From positions 1 through 27,406 of the forward strand of contig JAVBSC010000117.1 in NCBI GenBank assembly GCA_031547305.1: DNA of 27,406 nt, in the 5' to 3' direction. Position 1 is the stretch's first letter. Each line of letters begins with the position of its first letter. The stretch is from JAVBSC01 sp031547305 (GTDB lineage: Bacteria; Desulfobacterota; Desulfovibrionia; Desulfovibrionales; Desulfovibrionaceae). The notes under the pieces were generated by a model that saw only the letters and a list, made by a program, of their open reading frames with translations, made no database searches and had not been told where the DNA came from. Shown piece after piece: positions 22,068 to 27,406 of the stretch. A program made the position numbers and the translations under genes.

Positions 22068-25000
22068 TTATAATCTACCTGTTGGCGAGAACCTGGCCGC
22101 GTCCCGGTTCAGCCTGGCGCTGCGCAGTTCCGAGGCGGCGGTGCGGCCGTAAACGGAATTCGGGTATCCGGCGGCAATATCCTCCAGCCCTTTTTCCCAG
22201 GCTTCCAGGTTGCCCCGCTTCTGGTTGATTTTGGCGATGCGGTAAAGCACGCCCTGGTAATCCGAAGAATCCTTCTGCACGTAGGTCAGGTATTGCTCCG
22301 CGTAGCTCATGGCTTCGGCCAGGTGGCCGGCGGTTTCCGCAATGCTCATGAGCGAGCCGATCTGGTTCTTTATTTTTTCCGTATCCGCCTTGTCCGGGTT
22401 TTCCCTGGCCAGGGTCAGCAGGCGGGAAAGAGCGTCCTGCCCGATGTTGTAGGCGTTTTCCAGATCCCGGCGCTGCTCGGCGTCCCGGGCCAGGAAGTAT
22501 TCGGCGTAGGCCTGCTGCATGGGCGGCAGGTCGCCCTGCTCGTAAAGTTTTTGCCAGATGGGCGCGGCGTCGGACATACGGTCCTGGTTTTCATAGGCCA
22601 GGGCCAGGGCATAGTTCAACTGGCGCTGCGTTTCCGGGGTAAGGGTCCACAGGGCCGTGCGCGCGGCAAGATCCTCAATGCCTTTCCAGTTGTCGTGGTC
22701 CAGGTGGGTGGTCAGGGCCAGGCTCAGGGCCATTTCCGAATACTGCTGGCCGCGTTCGCCAACGATTTTGCCGCCCAGGAAAAAAGGCTCCAGCACGTTC
22801 AGGGCTTCATCCACCCGGCCTTCATCCCGGTAGCTCACGGCCAGGGCCACGCGGCTTTCCGGATTCATGGCCTCCTGCTGCTCCCTGAGGATGGGGTATC
22901 TTTCCCAGATTTCGCGCATGCGGGCATAGCGCTGATCGTCCACGCTTTCGGCGGACATCACGGCAAAGGTTTTCAGGGCCACGTCCTTGGCCTTGGCGGC
23001 GATGTCGCTTTTGGGATCCGCCTTGACTATGGCGGAGCACTGGTCCAGGGTCGCGGTGTATTCCTTGTAGAACAAATGCCACATGGCCAGCTTGAGCCGG
23101 GCCAGGGGCACAAGAGCGCTGTTCGGGTGCTGGTTGATGATTTTTCGGTAGGCTTCCATGGGTTTGGGATTGTACGGCCGCTCGAATACGGAGTACATCT
23201 GGGTTATTTCCGGCGCGTCGTACAGGCCGTCCTCGGCCAGGCGCATCAGGGCCACCAGCCCGCCGTCCTTGTCCGGGAAGCGGCGCACGGCTTCCTCGTA
23301 AACCTCCTGGGCCGCCTTTTTCCGCTTCCGCATGCTGTAGATGTCGCCCAGGCGGGCCAGGATTATGTCGGCGGAAGGCCCGTTCGGCTCCAGGTTGTAG
23401 TAGGTCCAGTAAAACTGGGCGGCCCGGTCCAGTTGGTTCAGCCGGAAGGCCACGTCCCCCATGATGTTGAGAATGGGCGGGTAATCCAGGTAGTAGCGCG
23501 GCCAGCGCCGTTCTATGAACTCCACGATTTTGAAGGCCAGATCATAATAGCCGAGCTGATAATAGGCCCTGGCCAGGCCCAGCGAGGCCTCGCGCGTGTA
23601 GGGGCTGTCCTGGTAGTTCTGGGTGATGTGCTGGAACTGGTCCGCCGCTTCCTGCCAGTTTTTGTGCTCAAACTGGTAATCGCCCCAGTAATAATAGGAC
23701 AGGGGGATCAACTCGTCATTGGGGTAGTCGCGGCGCAGCACGTTGAAGTAGGCGGCGGCCTCGTAGGTGTTGTCCACCTTCAGGTTCATGTAGCCCAGGC
23801 GCAGCAGGGCGGCGGCGTTGCGCGGGGATTTCAGGTTGTAGTTCATGGCGTCCGTGGTGGCCGTGACTATCTCAGAATACGCGGCCGCCGGATTGTCCTT
23901 GTGCAGGGCGAAGATCATGTCCGCCCGGCGGTGCAGCACCAGCTCGCGCCGCTCCTTGTCCAGCTTGGGGTTTTTGAGCAGGGGATCCAGCTTGGCCAGG
24001 GCGTCGGCGTACTTGGAGTCCTTTACGTCCTCTTCCACGGCTTTCAGGACTTCCGCGGGATCCGGCGGCGGGGGCACGATGTTGCCTTTTTCGTCCCGGT
24101 AGACTTCCACTGTGGGGCCGGCGCTGGCGTTGTCCTGCCGGGGGGGCTGGGGCCGCGCGGCAGGAGCCTGGGCTGTGGCGTTCGGCGCTCCCGCGATGGC
24201 GGCTCTGGTTTCGCCGTCCAGGCCGGCGGTCGGGGCGGCGGCTCCGTTGCCGGGCTGATCCCAGTCTTCCGGGCCCCCCTGGTTCAGGCGGGAGCGGAAC
24301 ACATAGTCCGGGCCGGAAGCCGGGAGTGGTCCTCGGGAAGGTTTTGCCGGCGCTGAGGCCGTGGCGTTGGTTTGCCCGGCGGCCGGCGGAGCGTGGTTCG
24401 GACCGGCCGGGTCCGTGGCGCGCAAGGGGACGCTTTGCGCCGCGGACTGCGGCGTGGCTGGAAGCGCGTGGGGGGCCTGGCCGGCCGAGGGCGCTATGGG
24501 CGGAGTCCGGGCAGCCGGCTGGGCCTGGCCGCTGTTATCCTTGGGGGGCGCGGCGTCCGTCCGGCGCGGGGCTCCGGCCTGGCTCGCTGCCGGAGCGGCT
24601 GGTTGCCTGGACGTGGGCGGAGCCGGCGGCCTGGGGCCTGAGGCGTCCGTACTGGCCCGGCTGCTTAAAAAAGCCGCTTCCGGGTTTTGTTCCTCCGGCT
24701 GGATCTGGGGCTGCCCGGCCGGAGGCGGAGTTTGGGGCGGAGCGGCGGCCGCGCCGGTTCCCTGAGCCGTCGGCGCGCCTGACGGTATTGCCGGGGTGGA
24801 GGAAGTGGCGGCGGTTTGCCTGGCCGGTTGCGGGGCGGCCGGAGTCTGCGCGACGGGCGCGGCCTGCGGCGTCATTTGCGGAGCGGGCGCTTGAGCGGGG
24901 AGAACCGTTTGCTCCGGCGCGGCTTGGGCCGGCGGAGTCGGCGCGGGGGGGGAAGCTGGCGCCGGACTGGCCGTTTGGGGAGCCGCTTGAGCTTGAGGAG

Positions 25001-25445
25001 CTTGCACCGGCGCCTGGGGCGTCGCGGCGGGCTGGGGCTTCCAGCGCGTGCCCATGGGGTCGCTAAAAATATCTATGACCAGCCGGGTGGCGCTGGGGCG
25101 GCTCACAATATAGCCAAAGGCCGGGCTTTTGGTGTGCAAAAAACCGCCGTCCGGGCCGGATTCCCAGCCGTCAAACAGCCTGGCCCCGGCCGGGGCCTCT
25201 GTTTTTTGCTCTTGCGCTGCCGCGCCCGCCGGGCGCGGCAGCGGCACGCTCAGAACCCGCTCGCCCACCCGGCTCACGCCCTGGAACGGGCCTTCGCCGT
25301 TGTCCAGATTTATGGTCACGCGTTCGCGGTCCGCCAGCCCGCTCCACTGCACGGAGGCGCAAAGGCCGGCGCGCGTCGGAAACGCGACGGTCAGGCAAAG
25401 CGCGAGCAGCAGCTTGATCAAGCCGGTGAAACGGGCTCTATTCAC
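22068..25445 (-). CDS. Large exported tetratricopeptide-repeat protein with a Pro/Ala-rich linker
   Basis: An 1125-residue protein. A signal peptide covers about residues 1-30 (IKLLLALCLTVAF core), then a beta-rich N-terminal domain to about 130 (VTINLDNGEGPF; RLVIDIFSDPMG) that resembles AMIN-type peptidoglycan- or secretin-associated domains. Residues about 135-440 are a low-complexity Pro/Ala/Gln/Thr linker. From about 445 to the end the protein is helical with many TPR-like units (for example AAAYFNVLRRDYPNDELIPL, SPYTREASLGLARAYYQLG). It is likely periplasmic or envelope-associated and to act in assembly. The start is GTG 25445 with AGGA 9 nt upstream; no better ATG exists before the signal peptide. 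It sits between a sigma-54 activator and the MEMO gene. Confidence 0.82.
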   Translation of the reverse strand: MNRARFTGLIKLLLALCLTVAFPTRAGLCASVQWSGLADRERVTINLDNGEGPFQGVSRVGERVLSVPLPRPAGAAAQEQKTEAPAGARLFDGWESGPDGGFLHTKSPAFGYIVSRPSATRLVIDIFSDPMGTRWKPQPAATPQAPVQAPQAQAAPQTASPAPASPPAPTPPAQAAPEQTVLPAQAPAPQMTPQAAPVAQTPAAPQPARQTAATSSTPAIPSGAPTAQGTGAAAAPPQTPPPAGQPQIQPEEQNPEAAFLSSRASTDASGPRPPAPPTSRQPAAPAASQAGAPRRTDAAPPKDNSGQAQPAARTPPIAPSAGQAPHALPATPQSAAQSVPLRATDPAGPNHAPPAAGQTNATASAPAKPSRGPLPASGPDYVFRSRLNQGGPEDWDQPGNGAAAPTAGLDGETRAAIAGAPNATAQAPAARPQPPRQDNASAGPTVEVYRDEKGNIVPPPPDPAEVLKAVEEDVKDSKYADALAKLDPLLKNPKLDKERRELVLHRRADMIFALHKDNPAAAYSEIVTATTDAMNYNLKSPRNAAALLRLGYMNLKVDNTYEAAAYFNVLRRDYPNDELIPLSYYYWGDYQFEHKNWQEAADQFQHITQNYQDSPYTREASLGLARAYYQLGYYDLAFKIVEFIERRWPRYYLDYPPILNIMGDVAFRLNQLDRAAQFYWTYYNLEPNGPSADIILARLGDIYSMRKRKKAAQEVYEEAVRRFPDKDGGLVALMRLAEDGLYDAPEITQMYSVFERPYNPKPMEAYRKIINQHPNSALVPLARLKLAMWHLFYKEYTATLDQCSAIVKADPKSDIAAKAKDVALKTFAVMSAESVDDQRYARMREIWERYPILREQQEAMNPESRVALAVSYRDEGRVDEALNVLEPFFLGGKIVGERGQQYSEMALSLALTTHLDHDNWKGIEDLAARTALWTLTPETQRQLNYALALAYENQDRMSDAAPIWQKLYEQGDLPPMQQAYAEYFLARDAEQRRDLENAYNIGQDALSRLLTLARENPDKADTEKIKNQIGSLMSIAETAGHLAEAMSYAEQYLTYVQKDSSDYQGVLYRIAKINQKRGNLEAWEKGLEDIAAGYPNSVYGRTAASELRSARLNRDAARFSPTGRL

Positions 25446-25517
25446 TCTTTGTTATCCTGATAGGCAAAAAATTATTACCCTTGAAGATACTCGCTATGCA
25501 AAAAATATTCCCGCCCA

Positions 25518-26576
25518 TCAGGCGGTATCCATGTTGCGCTTCTTCAGCTTCTCTATAAGGGTGGTGCGTTTGATGCCGAGTATTTCCGCGGCCTGGTTCT
25601 TCACCCCGTCCGCATCGGCCAGAGCCTCGTTGATCAGGCGCTCTTCAATGTTGTCCAGAAAATCCTTAAGGTTCATGTTGTGGCTGTTCATGTCCGACAG
25701 ACTGGGCCAGGAAAAGCCCTGTCCCAGGGGCCGTTCCAGAACGCGCTGTTCCAGCGGGCTGACGATGTTTCCGCCAAGTTCGCCGGGTGGAAGCTGGCCG
25801 ACGGAGTCCAGTATTTTGCGCGGCAAATCCGCAAGCTGCACAATATCGCCGTCGCACAGTATGGACAGGCGTTCCATGATATTTTCCAGCTCGCGCACGT
25901 TGCCCGGCCAGGAATACACTTGCAGAACCTTGCGGGTGCCGGGGGCGAAGGCCAGTTTTTTACGATCTTTCTTTTTGCAGAACAACTCAATAAAATGATC
26001 CGCCAGCACCATAATGTCCTGGCCGCGTTCGCGCAGGGGCGGCAAATGCAGGGGGATCACGTTCAGGCGGTAATACAGGTCTTCCCTGAAGCGCCCGGCC
26101 TGGACTTCTTCTTCCAGATCCCGGTTTGTGGCCGCCACTATGCGTACGTCCACCTTTTTGGCTCCGCTGCCGCCGACGCGCTCGATCTCTTTTTCCTGCA
26201 GCACGCGCAGGATTTTAACCTGCAGGGTCAGGTCCATTTCCCCTATTTCGTCCAGGAAGATGGTGCCGCCTTCCGCCAGTTCAAAACGACCCTGGCGGGT
26301 GCGCACGGCATGGGTGAAAGCGCCTTTTTCGTGCCCGAACAGTTCGGACTCCAGCAAATCCTTGGGTATGGCCCCGCAGTTGATGGGAACAAGCGGTTTG
26401 TCGCTGCGCGGGCTTTTGGCGTGCAGCGCCCGGACCAACAGCTCTTTGCCCGTGCCGGATTCGCCGGAGATCAGCACTGTGGAGTCTGTTGGGGCCACCT
26501 TGCCAAGTACCCGGAAAATCTCGCGCAGGGAGCCGTCCTGCCCGACTATGCCAGAATTTTGCGTGTTCAATTGCAT
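25518..26576 (-). CDS. Sigma-54-dependent transcriptional activator without a regulatory domain
   Basis: A 352-residue bacterial enhancer-binding protein reduced to AAA+ and DNA-binding parts. Walker A is GESGTGKE (38-45), Walker B is GTIFLDE (104-110), sensor I lies near AATNRDLEEE (148-157) and sensor II in WPGNVRELENIMER. A Fis-type helix-turn-helix ends the protein (about 315-346, NQAAEILGIKRTTLIEKLKK). There is no receiver, GAF or PAS domain, so activity must be set by expression or a partner. The sigma-54-contacting GAFTGA loop reads GAFTHA (85-90). ATG 26576 is given, but its AGGGGG touches the codon; a TTG at 26597, seven codons earlier, is an alternative. It precedes the TPR gene by 72 nt, probably in one operon. 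Confidence 0.9.
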   Translation of the reverse strand: MQLNTQNSGIVGQDGSLREIFRVLGKVAPTDSTVLISGESGTGKELLVRALHAKSPRSDKPLVPINCGAIPKDLLESELFGHEKGAFTHAVRTRQGRFELAEGGTIFLDEIGEMDLTLQVKILRVLQEKEIERVGGSGAKKVDVRIVAATNRDLEEEVQAGRFREDLYYRLNVIPLHLPPLRERGQDIMVLADHFIELFCKKKDRKKLAFAPGTRKVLQVYSWPGNVRELENIMERLSILCDGDIVQLADLPRKILDSVGQLPPGELGGNIVSPLEQRVLERPLGQGFSWPSLSDMNSHNMNLKDFLDNIEERLINEALADADGVKNQAAEILGIKRTTLIEKLKKRNMDTA

Positions 26577-26605
26577 CCCCCTGAAACAATCATCCAAACC
26601 CCGGC

Positions 26606-26622
26606 CGTAAAAGCATTTTACG
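26606..26622. promoter_or_regulatory. Inverted repeat in the leader of the sigma-54 activator
   Basis: CGTAAAA (26606-26612) and TTTTACG (26616-26622) are perfect complements around GCA. The repeat lies just after the predicted transcription start of the activator operon, so it could be an operator. The partner is unknown. Confidence 0.4.
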
Positions 26623-26638
26623 CATAATCTTCACTAAA

Positions 26639-26666
26639 CCTATAAACTTTAAACTTTGACTGTCAA
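26639..26666 (-). promoter_or_regulatory. Sigma-70-type promoter of the activator-TPR-MEMO unit
   Basis: On the minus strand TTGACA (26661-26666) and TATAGG (26639-26644) are 16 nt apart, a perfect -35 and a 4/6 -10. The -35 overlaps a TTGAC-T-GTCAA dyad (26656-26666). Transcription would start near 26632, about 55 nt before ATG 26576. Confidence 0.55.
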
Positions 26667-26708
26667 TCTTATGACGCAAAGTCAAGTGAAAAATAAAAAT
26701 GTTTTTTG

Positions 26709-26737
26709 TTGACACTCGCCGGCCTAATGCGTAAACA
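26709..26737 (+). promoter_or_regulatory. Candidate divergent promoter for the small periplasmic protein
   Basis: TTGACA (26709-26714) is a perfect -35 and TAAACA (26732-26737) lies 17 nt downstream, a weak -10. Transcription would start about 150 nt before the start codon at 26891. The sequence between (26738-26890) shows no other convincing element. Confidence 0.4.
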
Positions 26738-26890
26738 CCTTCTTCGCGCTTTGGAAATCGCCCGCAAAACGGCGGAGAAGGCGCGCATTTTATGGATTCC
26801 GGCCGTATTCAGCAAAGATCGCCGCTCGTTTTCAGGCCGCTGGCGGGAATGGGGATTTATTCAACCTCTTGCCGGTATTTTTGGGGATTC

Positions 26891-27154
26891 ATGAAGAAGT
26901 TTAGCATTTTGCTCGCTCTGGTTTCCGTTCTTGGCCTTGGCGCTATCGCGCACGCCGGATGCACCCAGGAAGAGGCCCAGCAGAAGGCCGTTGCCCTGAG
27001 CGCCAAGATTCAGGAAGTGGCCCGGAAGGATCCCAACAGGATCGTGGCCGTGAACCAGGACATGCAGGCCCAGTTGCCTGAACTGCGGAAGAACCCGAAC
27101 GACATTGAGGCCATCTGCAAGTTTTACGACGATATGCTGGCCAGGCTTCAGTAG
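26891..27154 (+). CDS. Small exported protein of unknown function
   Basis: An 87-residue protein with a signal peptide (KKFSILLALVSVLGLGAIAHA) and a probable signal-peptidase I site after AHA at residue 22. AHAGC is not a good lipobox, so a lipoprotein is less likely. The mature chain of about 65 residues is predominantly helical and charged, with two cysteines (near its start and in AICKFYDD) that could form a disulfide. I do not recognise a family. The ribosome site is weak (GGGGA 4-5 nt upstream). The frame is open to 26792, but the extension would disrupt the signal peptide. The next feature downstream is an rRNA leader. Confidence 0.6.
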   Translation: MKKFSILLALVSVLGLGAIAHAGCTQEEAQQKAVALSAKIQEVARKDPNRIVAVNQDMQAQLPELRKNPNDIEAICKFYDDMLARLQ

Positions 27155-27349
27155 GCGGGCCGGGTTTGATACAGATTTAAGAAGGTTGTTAAGTCTGACA
27201 ACAGCCGGGTGAGCGCGTCTTACGCGGTTGCGATTCAGGTTTAAGCCTGAGCGGAGCGGAAGCTCCACGATCATTGACAATTAAATAGGGAAGGAAAGGA
27301 AGTGCTTTCGCGGCGATGCGAATCGGCGTGTGGAGCATTTGCGGGAAAG
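27155..27349 (+). other. rRNA leader or spacer upstream of 23S rRNA
   Basis: This stretch has no ORF and no tRNA. It carries several short hairpins (GTTGT/ACAAC near 27185-27203, TCAGG/CCTGA at about 27235-27250, GGAGC/GCTCC near 27253-27266) and a boxA-like element before the 23S start, as in the 3' half of a 16S-23S spacer. No strong promoter is seen; the best candidate, TTGATA-17-TTAAGT at 27166-27194, is poor. Confidence 0.5.
27271..27284 (+). promoter_or_regulatory. boxA-like rRNA antitermination site
   Basis: TCATTGACAATTAA resembles the boxA core of ribosomal leaders and spacers (TTTAACAATT in E. coli) and lies about 66 nt before the predicted 23S 5' end. Confidence 0.45.
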
Positions 27350-27406
27350 AATAAGAATAAGAAGGGCAACAGGCGGATGCCTGGGCGCCGGAAGGCGAAG
27401 AAAGAC
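27350..27406 (+). rRNA. rrl: 23S ribosomal RNA, 5' end (partial)
   Basis: The window ends in GGGCAACAGGCGGATGCC (from 27364) and GGCGAAGAAAGAC, which match the conserved 5' region of bacterial 23S rRNA (CGGTGGATGCC followed by AGGCGATGAAGGAC in E. coli). By counting back from GGCGGATGCC at 27372-27381, the mature end is near 27350, within a few bases. Only about 57 nt are inside the window. Confidence 0.85.

Noticed and set aside
22293..24356. A 687-codon open frame on the plus strand
   Set aside because: It lies wholly antisense to the TPR gene, has the skewed Gly/Val/Gln/His composition of a shadow frame in G+C-rich DNA, and shows no domain.
27195..27260. A tRNA in the rRNA spacer, suggested by GGTTGCGATTC
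   Set aside because: The surrounding bases cannot form a cloverleaf of normal length; acceptor and anticodon stems are missing.
1..27406. CRISPR array, insertion sequence, prophage or toxin-antitoxin pair
   Set aside because: No regularly spaced repeats, transposase or integrase motifs, terminal repeats or paired small toxin/antitoxin genes were seen in the window.

Overview
The window reads as a G+C-rich chromosome segment from a sulfate-reducing, Desulfovibrio-like deltaproteobacterium (Desulfobacterota). The sequence-based reasons are the three [FeFe]-hydrogenase maturases HydG, HydE and HydF with their small TM1266-type partner, a YedE/TusA/DUF3343 selenium- or sulfur-handling cluster, many two-component and sigma-54 regulators, and an HD-GYP signalling protein. 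The genus is inferred from gene content only. No phage, transposon, CRISPR array or tRNA was found.

Layout, left to right. Bases 1-4412: the tail of a probable chemoreceptor (+), then on the minus strand a membrane histidine kinase translationally coupled to glucose-6-phosphate isomerase (pgi), and aspartate aminotransferase (aspC) with its promoter. Bases 4413-5291: a long noncoding stretch with two strong inverted repeats. Bases 5292-7886: a soluble hybrid histidine kinase (+), whose stop codon abuts the stop of the next minus-strand gene. Bases 7887-10647: a compact minus-strand operon, yedE-tusA-DUF3343-ribokinase-like gene, probably for selenium or sulfane-sulfur handling. Bases 10915-13927: a NitT/TauT-type ABC importer operon (binding protein, ATPase, permease) with a clear promoter and a 12-bp palindrome at the expected start of transcription. 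Bases 14115-16709: a small VOC/PhnB-like protein and then a metallo-beta-lactamase/GAF/HD-GYP fusion, both plus strand.

Bases 16750-20787: the minus-strand [FeFe]-hydrogenase maturation operon, in transcription order TM1266-like protein, hydG, hydE, hydF. It could build the active-site H-cluster for a hydrogenase encoded elsewhere. HydG supplies CO and cyanide from tyrosine, HydE takes part in building the bridging dithiolate, and HydF is the GTPase scaffold. Bases 21214-26666: a second minus-strand unit with a sigma-54 activator lacking any receiver domain, a very large secreted TPR protein with a Pro/Ala-rich linker, and a MEMO1/AmmeMemoRadiSam-B protein. Bases 26709-27406: a small periplasmic protein (+), then an rRNA leader and the 5' end of 23S rRNA, with no 16S gene or tRNA between them.

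The most interesting points are the MBL-GAF-HD-GYP fusion with an altered GYP motif, the four-gene selenium/sulfur operon with an unassigned kinase and a cysteine-containing extra domain, the sigma-54 activator with GAFTHA in place of GAFTGA, the regulatory dyads ahead of several operons, and the isolated 23S rRNA start.
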